A DNA stretch of 21,102 bases from Desulfovibrionaceae bacterium (lineage in GTDB: Bacteria; Desulfobacterota; Desulfovibrionia; Desulfovibrionales; Desulfovibrionaceae): assembly GCA_017613475.1 (NCBI GenBank), contig JAGADT010000034.1, positions 1 through 21,102 of the forward strand, written 5' to 3'. Shown in pieces: positions 15,225-21,102 of this stretch. Each line of letters opens with the position of its first letter. Within the stretch, counting starts at the first letter, position 1. The position numbers and the translations under genes are program-made. Under the pieces are notes generated by a model, which ran no database searches, had not been told where the DNA came from, and worked only from the letters and a program-made list of their open reading frames with translations.

Positions 15225-16276
15225 TGAGCTCCCCGCGCAAGCTTTCCGCCATCGCCGCAGCACTTGGACTTGAAGTGCGCGGCGACGGCGAAGACATTGA
15301 CATTACTGGAATTAACACGCTTGACGCCGCCGGCCCGAATGAGCTGAGCTTTTTGGCAAACCCAAAGTACATGCCAAAGCTTGCCTCAACAAAGGCCGGC
15401 GCTGTCATCGTCAGCGCCGAGCATGCGGATCAGGTCAAAAGAGCCCTGGTCAGCGAAATGCCGTACATGGATTTTGGCCGGGCGCTTTCCCTTTTTGCCG
15501 TTAAGCAGGGGCACTTCCAGGGCATCAGCGAACAGGCCTTCATCCACCCTGAAGCGCAGCTTGGCGCCAATGTCACCGTGTATCCCGGCGCCTACATCGG
15601 CCCTGGCGTAATCATAGGGGATGGGTGCACCCTGTTCCCCGGCGTCTACATCGGCGAATACTGCTCCATCGGCGCCAGGTCCGTCCTTTACCCCAATGCC
15701 GTGCTCATGGCAGGCACCGTTGTGGGGGAAGACTGCCTTATCCAGCCGGGCGCCGTGCTTGGCGCGGATGGCTTTGGCTTTTCCCGTACGCCTGCCGGCA
15801 TCCAAAAAATCCCCCAGACGGGCACCGTGCGCCTTGGCAGCCGCGTTGAAATCGGCGCAAATGCCGCCATTGACCGCGCTGTCCTTGCCCAGACCTCTGT
15901 GGGCGACGGCACCAAAATTGATAACCTCGTCCAGATCGGGCACAATGTCACTGTTGGGAAAAACTGCTTCCTGGTATCCCAGGTGGGCGTGGCCGGCTCC
16001 ACATCCATAGGCGACGGATGCACCCTTGCCGGGCAGGTCGGCATTTCCGGGCACCTGCATATCGGCAACAACGTGACCCTTGGCCCGCAGTCCGGCGTGA
16101 TCAAAGACATCCCCGACAACACCACCATGGGCGGCTCGCCCGCCGTGCCGCAGAACATCTTCATGCGCACCGTTGCCCTGATGCCCAAGTTCCCCGAGCT
16201 TTTCAAGCGCCTGGCCGCGCTTGAAAAAAAGATTGAGCAGATTGCCCGCTCCGCCAGCGGCAATTCTCCAGACTAG
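15224..16276 (+). CDS. lpxD: UDP-3-O-acylglucosamine N-acyltransferase (LpxD)
   Basis: LpxD adds the second hydroxyacyl chain, from acyl-ACP, to UDP-3-O-acylglucosamine in lipid A synthesis. An N-terminal uridine-binding domain (about 1-100, with [25 protein letters not shown]) leads into a left-handed beta helix of hexapeptide repeats (about 105-300, for example [20 protein letters not shown]), then a C-terminal helix. The catalytic His is probably His240 in [11 protein letters not shown]. Length 350 aa matches E. coli (341). The start overlaps the ompH stop and the ribosome-binding site is poor, suggesting coupling. fabZ follows after 50 nt. Confidence 0.96.
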   Translation: MSSPRKLSAIAAALGLEVRGDGEDIDITGINTLDAAGPNELSFLANPKYMPKLASTKAGAVIVSAEHADQVKRALVSEMPYMDFGRALSLFAVKQGHFQGISEQAFIHPEAQLGANVTVYPGAYIGPGVIIGDGCTLFPGVYIGEYCSIGARSVLYPNAVLMAGTVVGEDCLIQPGAVLGADGFGFSRTPAGIQKIPQTGTVRLGSRVEIGANAAIDRAVLAQTSVGDGTKIDNLVQIGHNVTVGKNCFLVSQVGVAGSTSIGDGCTLAGQVGISGHLHIGNNVTLGPQSGVIKDIPDNTTMGGSPAVPQNIFMRTVALMPKFPELFKRLAALEKKIEQIARSASGNSPD

Positions 16277-16326
16277 CCCACGCCTGTGCCGTGAATGCCC
16301 AGCCCGCAGCATAAGGAGCCTTTTCC

Positions 16327-16803
16327 ATGACTTCTCCCACCGCGCCTCTCCAGCTCGACATCCGGGAAATCCTTTCTCTGCTCCCCCACCGCTATCCCTT
16401 CCTCCTGGTTGACAGGATCGATGAGCTTGTCCCGAAGGCCTATGTAAAGGCCCACAAATGCGTCAGCTTCAACGAACCCTTCTTCCAGGGGCATTTCCCC
16501 GGGCTTCCCGTCATGCCTGGCGTCCTGATCATAGAGGCCATGGCACAGGCCGGCGGCTTTATGATGCTGCGCGATCCCAACATGTCCAACGCGGAACGCG
16601 AAAACACCATTTTCCTCTTTACCGGCATAGACCAGGTGCACTTCCGCCGCCCCGTCTACCCCGGGGACAGGCTGGACCTGGAATGCAGGCTGGAGAGGCA
16701 CAGGCTGAAACTGTGGAAAATATCAGCCCACGCCTCTGTAGATGGAAACCTTGTTGCCGAGGCAATGCTTACCGCAGCCCTTACCAGAAGGAATGAACTG
16801 TAA
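16327..16803 (+). CDS. fabZ: 3-hydroxyacyl-ACP dehydratase FabZ
   Basis: FabZ dehydrates 3-hydroxyacyl-ACP in fatty acid elongation and competes with LpxA/LpxD for the same hydroxyacyl-ACP pool, which explains its place in this operon. The hot-dog-fold protein has [14 protein letters not shown] near the N-terminus, catalytic His56 in [14 protein letters not shown] and catalytic Glu70 in [11 protein letters not shown], with the same 14-residue spacing as E. coli His54/Glu68. Length is 158 aa. AAGGAG (16312-16317) lies 9 nt before the ATG. The stop codon directly abuts the lpxA start. Confidence 0.97.
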   Translation: MTSPTAPLQLDIREILSLLPHRYPFLLVDRIDELVPKAYVKAHKCVSFNEPFFQGHFPGLPVMPGVLIIEAMAQAGGFMMLRDPNMSNAERENTIFLFTGIDQVHFRRPVYPGDRLDLECRLERHRLKLWKISAHASVDGNLVAEAMLTAALTRRNEL

Positions 16804-17616
16804 ATGGCCATCCATCCCACAGCCATCATCGCCCCAGGGGCTGTCCTTGGCGAAGGCGTCTCTGTAGGCCCCTACGCCATCATCGAAGACCATGTTTTCA
16901 TCGGTGACGGAACGCGCATCGATGCGCACGCGGTTATCCGCGCCTACACCCGCATGGGCAAAAACAACCATGTCCATCCCCATGCCGTTGTCGGCGGCGA
17001 GCCCCAGGACCTGAAGTTCCACGGGGAGGAAAGCTGGCTCGAAATCGGCGATGAAAACAATATCCGCGAATTTTCCACCATGCACCGCGGCACGGAAGGC
17101 GGCGGGGGCGTTACGAAAATAGGCAGCGGGAACCTGCTCATGGCCTACACCCATGTGGCCCATGACTGCATCCTGGGAAACGGCATTGTCATGTCTAACG
17201 CCTCTTCGCTGGCCGGCCATGTAACCGTAGGCGACCACGCCATTATCGCCGGCATGAGCGGGGTCCATCAGTTTGCCCGCATCGGAGAGCACGCCTTCAT
17301 CGGCGGAATGACCGGCATCACCCAGGATGTTCCGCCCTGGATGCTGGCCTCCGGGGAACGCGCCGTCATCCATGGCCCCAACCTGGTGGGACTCAGGCGC
17401 GCGCAGGCTTCCAAAGAAACCATAGCCGCCTTCAAGGGCGCCTTCAGGATCCTGTGGCGCTCAGGCCTGCTGCGCAGCGAGGCTCTGCAGAAAATCATGG
17501 ATGAATACGGATCCTTCCCTGAAATCGTCAGATTCGTCGACTTTGTGAAGCAGAGCGAACGAGGATTGTGCCCTGCGGAGCAGCGCTCTGAAAAAGACGG
17601 ACCTGCGGAAAAATAA
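16804..17616 (+). CDS. lpxA: Acyl-ACP:UDP-N-acetylglucosamine O-acyltransferase (LpxA)
   Basis: LpxA catalyses the first step of lipid A synthesis, moving a 3-hydroxyacyl chain to UDP-GlcNAc. The N-terminal left-handed beta helix (about 1-185) contains hexapeptide repeats such as IAPGAVLGEGVSVGPYAIIEDHVFIG, the loop GGEPQDLKFHGEESWLEIGDENNIREFSTMHRGT, and AYTHVAHDC with His120 equivalent to E. coli catalytic His125. The C-terminal helical domain includes GPNLVGLRRA. At 270 aa it is slightly longer than E. coli LpxA (262) owing to a polar tail. It starts immediately after the fabZ stop, and AAGGA is 11 nt upstream. No lpxB or lpxI follows; the operon ends at a terminator. Confidence 0.97.
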   Translation: MAIHPTAIIAPGAVLGEGVSVGPYAIIEDHVFIGDGTRIDAHAVIRAYTRMGKNNHVHPHAVVGGEPQDLKFHGEESWLEIGDENNIREFSTMHRGTEGGGGVTKIGSGNLLMAYTHVAHDCILGNGIVMSNASSLAGHVTVGDHAIIAGMSGVHQFARIGEHAFIGGMTGITQDVPPWMLASGERAVIHGPNLVGLRRAQASKETIAAFKGAFRILWRSGLLRSEALQKIMDEYGSFPEIVRFVDFVKQSERGLCPAEQRSEKDGPAEK

Positions 17617-17641
17617 GTTTTTTACATCACTACGCCTTAAG

Positions 17642-17678
17642 AAAGCGCGACGAGCTCCGGCAAGTTGCGCTTTTTTTT
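17642..17678 (+). terminator. Intrinsic terminator of the lpx operon
   Basis: AAAGCGCGAC (17642-17651) pairs with GTTGCGCTTT (17664-17673) with one G:T wobble, and a T8 run (17671-17678) follows. It sits 25 nt after the lpxA stop and only 38 nt before the next start codon. Confidence 0.85.
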
Positions 17679-17716
17679 CCAGGAAGGCTTCCAGCAAAGA
17701 CACCAGCGAGTTCCCA

Positions 17717-20431
17717 ATGCGCACCAAAACGCCTGAACCATCCTTTTCTTCCTCCACACCTTATAAGACAGTCCTGCGCTTGGCAGCGGCCCTGCTCTGC
17801 CTTATGTGCGCGGGTCTGTGGCTCTTTTCTGCCGGCGAGGCCTTTTCCGCGCCTTCTTCTGCAAATGAAGGGGCCGCTTCAGCCGTAAAGGGCAGCGCAA
17901 AGGGCGAAGAGCAAAAGCCTCAGAAAGAAAGCGCAAAGAGAACAAAGGAAGTAGAGGAAAAAGCCCAGAAAGAAGCCAAGGAACTTGCCAGGAAACGGGC
18001 GACGGAAAAGGCGGAGCAGGACGCCACGGCCGTTGCCGAAAAACTCCGCAAGGAAGCGGAAGCGGCAAAGCAGGATGCGGAAAACGCCTCTGAAGACGAC
18101 GCCCTGTGGGCGGAGGCCTTCCGCCAGAACCAGACGGAACTGGACGCCATCAAGCTGGAGATCGAAGGGCTGAGCAGGCAGACAAGAAATGTCATTACGC
18201 CCCTGAAGCTGGGACTTCCAACTATTGAAGATGCCGCCCGCAGGCTCTTTGCCCTGGGCAGCACGCACAGAAGCTCGCCCATCATGCAGGAAGCCGTGGA
18301 CCAGCGAGGAAAAGTGCTTGCCGCCACCCTGCGGGGCCAGATACAGCCCATCCAATCCGCGCTCTCCGTGCTGGAAGACATTTCAAACGCCATCAAGCAG
18401 CTCAAAAAGGGCCTTCATATCTCGGACTTGTTCGATGATACCAAAGGCCAAAAAACCCTTTCGCCGGAAAAAGAAAGAAGCCGCGCCCGCATCAACGCTC
18501 TGGAAAAGAAGCTGAACGCCGTAGAGGAACAGCTGAAGGCGGAACTTGCCCCGGCCACGCCCCTGCTTGACATGCTGGACAAGCTGCACACCCGCATCGG
18601 AGAAATCCTGCCCGGGCTCTGGATGGATGCGTATTTTTCCGTGCCAAGCCGCTTTTTTGACCCTGACGCCTGGCAGGACATTGGGGAGCGCTGGAGAAAA
18701 ACCGTTCAGAACCTCATTCTCCGCCTGAGCATAGAAGTTCCGCGCAACGTCAAGGCCTGGCAGGGCGTCGGCCTGCGCTTCCTCAACGTGCTGATCCTTG
18801 GCGCCGTGCTCATCTTTTTTGTCAACCGCAACATGCGGGTTGCAGAAGCCAGGGGCAGCATCTCTTCAACAGCCAGGCGCGGCATTCTGCACAGCCTCTG
18901 GTGGCAGTTCGCAGGTCTTGCGCTCCTTGGCGCCGCCTTCAACACAAAAGGCGAAAACTTCCGGGCCATCCTCACGCTCGGCAGCATCTTTGTCATTTCC
19001 GGTGAAATGACGCTGGCCTGGGGGCTGCGCTGCGTTCCCCTGGGGCGCTCCATGGGCATTACTCCCCTCTGGCCCGTCTATATCACCTCAGGCATGGGCA
19101 TCCTGCTCTGCTATCCCAACCTGCCGGAAGTGATTCTTTCCCTGTGCTGGATCATTGTCAGCATCGCCTCGCTCCTGGTGCTGAAACAGGTCCATACGGA
19201 CAACCTGCCCCCTGTGGAAAACAACCTGGTGCATGTCCACCGCATTGCCCTATGGATAAGCCTCGGCATAGGCGCCATTGGCTGGGCGCGCATGTCCATC
19301 CTGTTTACGGTATGCACCGACTGCATCCTCATCAGCACGCAGTTCATCATCGGCCTCATGCAGATCCTCAACCGCTGCTCTGAAGCCCGCGGCACCAGCG
19401 AGAAAGATTCTGACCGCAACGTCCTTGCAAGCCTGTTCGCAGCCTTTATCGCCCCCGCTGTCACGCTCATGGTCCTTGGCGGCATGGCCGTATGGATCAT
19501 CGCCCTGCCCGGCGGGCTCCCCCTGCTGCGCTACTACCTCAGCACAGGCGTAAAAATTGGCTCTGCTTCCTTTAACTTTGCCAATGTCTTCTTCATCCTC
19601 AGCGCGTTTTACATCACAAGGGCCGCCATCAGCGCCTCAAAAACGTTCCTGAGCAACATGTCGAAGCACACTTATCACCTGGACCCAACGCTCATCCCCC
19701 CACTTCAGACAGCCATCACCTATGGGCTCTGGGCCCTGTTCGGGCTTTTTTCACTCAAGGCCCTGGGCTTTGGCCTGGAAAACCTCGCGGTCATTGCCGG
19801 CGGTCTTTCCGTTGGCATTGGCTTTGGCATGCAGAACATCATCAACAATTTCCTCTCCGGCCTGATCGTTATTTTTAGCCGCACCCTGCACGAAGGGGAC
19901 ATTATCGATGTCGGCACGCTTCAGGGCGTTGTCAGGAAAATCAGCATCCGCGCGACCATGGTTGAAACGCTGGACAACGCCGTGATCTTCGTCCCGAATT
20001 CAGAATTCATCTCCAACCGCCTTGTCAACTGGACACGGAATGGCCGCCTTGTCCGCAGGGATGTTGCCGTAGGCGTTGCATACGGCACAGACTCACGGCT
20101 TGTGGAAAAGCTGCTGATTGAAGCCGCCCAGTCGGTCAACCTGGTTATCCGCCGGCCCCAGCCCTTTGTGCTCTTTATGGATTTTGCCGACAGCACCCTG
20201 AATTTCGTGCTCCGCTACTGGACAGACATTGCCAACGCCCCGCTTGCAGCCTCGGCCATCAGGCACAAAATCGTAGAAATTTTCAACGCCAACAATGTGG
20301 AAATCGCCTTTCCCCAGCTGGATGTGCATCTTTTCCATCCGCGCCAGAACATCCCCCAGCCGCCTGAGCATAACGAGGCGCCAGCCGCTGAACCCGGCGG
20401 GGCGAAAGAGAAAAAAGCCCCAGCGGCATAG
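17717..20431 (+). CDS. Large MscS-superfamily mechanosensitive channel
   Basis: This inner-membrane channel probably opens under membrane tension to release solutes in hypo-osmotic shock. The 904-residue protein has an N-terminal signal or anchor (about 17-44), a Lys/Glu/Ala-rich helical stretch (about 60-125), further predicted helices to about 300, about ten hydrophobic segments between 345 and 725, and the MscS core: pore helix GLENLAVIAGGLSVGIGFGMQNIINNFLSGLIVIFSR (about 688-724), then the beta domain with EGDIIDVGTLQGVVRKISIRATMVETLDNAVIFVPNSEF. A Pro/Ala/Glu-rich tail ends it. The architecture resembles MscK or the larger MscM-type channels, though it is shorter than those. The Shine-Dalgarno is weak, and a terminator lies just upstream. 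Family call is firm; gating and ion preference are unknown. Confidence 0.93.
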   Translation: MRTKTPEPSFSSSTPYKTVLRLAAALLCLMCAGLWLFSAGEAFSAPSSANEGAASAVKGSAKGEEQKPQKESAKRTKEVEEKAQKEAKELARKRATEKAEQDATAVAEKLRKEAEAAKQDAENASEDDALWAEAFRQNQTELDAIKLEIEGLSRQTRNVITPLKLGLPTIEDAARRLFALGSTHRSSPIMQEAVDQRGKVLAATLRGQIQPIQSALSVLEDISNAIKQLKKGLHISDLFDDTKGQKTLSPEKERSRARINALEKKLNAVEEQLKAELAPATPLLDMLDKLHTRIGEILPGLWMDAYFSVPSRFFDPDAWQDIGERWRKTVQNLILRLSIEVPRNVKAWQGVGLRFLNVLILGAVLIFFVNRNMRVAEARGSISSTARRGILHSLWWQFAGLALLGAAFNTKGENFRAILTLGSIFVISGEMTLAWGLRCVPLGRSMGITPLWPVYITSGMGILLCYPNLPEVILSLCWIIVSIASLLVLKQVHTDNLPPVENNLVHVHRIALWISLGIGAIGWARMSILFTVCTDCILISTQFIIGLMQILNRCSEARGTSEKDSDRNVLASLFAAFIAPAVTLMVLGGMAVWIIALPGGLPLLRYYLSTGVKIGSASFNFANVFFILSAFYITRAAISASKTFLSNMSKHTYHLDPTLIPPLQTAITYGLWALFGLFSLKALGFGLENLAVIAGGLSVGIGFGMQNIINNFLSGLIVIFSRTLHEGDIIDVGTLQGVVRKISIRATMVETLDNAVIFVPNSEFISNRLVNWTRNGRLVRRDVAVGVAYGTDSRLVEKLLIEAAQSVNLVIRRPQPFVLFMDFADSTLNFVLRYWTDIANAPLAASAIRHKIVEIFNANNVEIAFPQLDVHLFHPRQNIPQPPEHNEAPAAEPGGAKEKKAPAA

Positions 20432-20449
20432 GCTCCAGCCTGTTAAACC

Positions 20450-20497
20450 ATAAAACAAGGGCGGAAAGAGCTTTTCCTCTTCCCGCCCTTGTTTTAT
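20450..20497. terminator. Strong bidirectional terminator between mscS-type gene and nrdG
   Basis: A perfect 15-bp stem pairs 20450-20464 with 20483-20497 (outer ATAAAAC, inner AAGGGCGG). After one A/C mismatch, AAGAG (20466-20470) pairs with CTCTT (20477-20481) around loop CTTTTC. A-tracts and T-tracts at the base serve both strands, fitting the convergent genes on either side. Confidence 0.92.
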
Positions 20498-20546
20498 ATG
20501 TCCAGGTCCTGACGAATGTTCTGCATTCAGTCCCGCCGAAACATCC

Positions 20547-21059
20547 TCATTCCGCCTGCCAAAGGACAGGGCGCCCTTCTTTTAATGAGGCCTTAACATC
20601 CAGGAGCCGCTGGTTTTTAGAGCCGATAAACGGTCTTTCCAGCGTTTTCTCCTCTTCGATAAAAGGCCCGTCGGCAAGAATATCCATCAGCTCCAGCAAG
20701 GCCTTTTTGCAGGGGTCTTCCACAAGCTCTTCATAGGTATAGCCGGAATAAGCCATAAGATGATAGCCGCGGCCGGCCAGCTCTTCCGCAAGGGGGATGA
20801 GCTCCGCCGCCTGCATAAACGGCTCCCCGCCGCTGAAGGTCACGCGGTGGATAAGGGGATTTTTCAGGATATGGTTCAAAATGGCATCCAGGCGGACGAG
20901 GACTCCTCCGTTTGGATCAAGCGTTTCCGGATTATGGCATCCGGGGCAGCGGCGCGGGCATCCCTGCGTAAAAAGCACGTAGCGAAGCCCGGGGCCATCC
21001 ACAATCGACTCTTCCTCGCGCCCGGCAACGCGAAGCCAACAATCATGCAAGTCCTTCAT
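20547..21059 (-). CDS. nrdG: Anaerobic ribonucleotide reductase activating protein
   Basis: NrdG is a radical SAM enzyme that installs the glycyl radical on NrdD, the oxygen-sensitive ribonucleoside-triphosphate reductase, for dNTP synthesis without oxygen. The [4Fe-4S] cluster motif is C34-x3-C38-x2-C41 in TQGCPRRCPGCHNPET, preceded by VDGPGLRYVLF, and the SAM-contacting motif is TFSGGEPFMQA. The length of 170 aa compares with E. coli 154. I chose the ATG at 21059 because AAGGAGG (21074-21068) lies about 8 nt upstream; the ATG at 21077 lies inside the hairpin described next. An nrdD gene is expected beyond the right edge but is not visible. The TSGG/CxxxCxxC pattern also fits general radical-activating enzymes; the overall sequence favours NrdG. 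Confidence 0.93.
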   Translation of the reverse strand: MKDLHDCWLRVAGREEESIVDGPGLRYVLFTQGCPRRCPGCHNPETLDPNGGVLVRLDAILNHILKNPLIHRVTFSGGEPFMQAAELIPLAEELAGRGYHLMAYSGYTYEELVEDPCKKALLELMDILADGPFIEEEKTLERPFIGSKNQRLLDVKASLKEGRPVLWQAE

Positions 21060-21069
21060 TCTATGGCCC

Positions 21070-21102
21070 TCCTTCATGGCTCAGACTTAATGCCATGAAG
21101 GA
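21070..21102 (-). repeat. Perfect 11-bp inverted repeat over the nrdG ribosome-binding site
   Basis: TCCTTCATGGC (21070-21080) and GCCATGAAGGA (21092-21102) are exact reverse complements around an 11-nt loop. On the minus strand the downstream arm contains the AAGGA of the nrdG Shine-Dalgarno and an alternative ATG (21077). No T run follows, so a terminator function is unlikely. The repeat touches the window edge and could extend further. Confidence 0.7.

Noticed and set aside
1..21102. Defence island, prophage, transposon or CRISPR array
   Set aside because: No repeat-spacer pattern, transposase, integrase, nuclease-toxin pair or terminal repeats were seen; the genes are conserved chromosomal functions of even composition. 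The DUF853 ATPase is HerA-like but has no nuclease partner next to it.

Overview
The window reads as chromosomal DNA of a GC-rich, strictly anaerobic, Gram-negative bacterium. A Desulfovibrionaceae-type member of the Desulfobacterota (Desulfovibrio/Bilophila-like) is my best guess. This rests on a fused IspD-IspF protein, a four-gene ferredoxin-dependent 2-ketoacid oxidoreductase operon, an oxygen-sensitive NrdG activase, a Skp/OmpH-LpxD-FabZ-LpxA lipid A cluster, and rpoZ beside dnaJ. No species call can be proved from the sequence alone. I see no transposase, phage gene, CRISPR array, rRNA or tRNA.

Layout. Positions 1-7778 are a minus-strand block, read from right to left: hisS (own promoter and terminator), ispDF, fadD-type acyl-CoA ligase, dtd (1-nt overlap with the ligase), a DUF21/CBS (CNNM-like) membrane protein, and a DUF853 HerA-like ATPase. 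A divergent intergenic region (7779-8031) separates this from the plus-strand operon at 8032-10644, which encodes the ferredoxin, alpha, beta and gamma subunits of a VorB-type 2-ketoacid:ferredoxin oxidoreductase and ends in a strong terminator. Next come rpoZ and dnaJ (plus), then a Bax inhibitor-1/YccA membrane protein (minus) divergent from a PfkB-family kinase (plus). A 371-nt intergenic region holds the promoter and a long structured leader of the ompH-lpxD-fabZ-lpxA operon. After a terminator there is a 904-residue MscS-superfamily channel. It is convergent with nrdG (minus) across a strong bidirectional terminator.

How the genes fit together. Most are housekeeping: isoprenoid precursors (ispDF), lipid A and outer-membrane biogenesis (ompH, lpxD, fabZ, lpxA), translation and its quality control (hisS, dtd), transcription (rpoZ), folding (dnaJ), and anaerobic carbon and nucleotide metabolism (vor operon, fadD, nrdG). 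Many junctions are tightly coupled (ATGA, TAATG and TGATG overlaps). Several long open frames lie antisense to real genes and are composition shadows.

I did not find a convincing new multi-gene system. The most interesting signals are regulatory: a perfect 11-bp inverted repeat covering the nrdG ribosome-binding site, a palindrome filling the rpoZ promoter spacer, and the long ompH leader with overlapping, mutually exclusive hairpins. All are read by eye and none has been tested.
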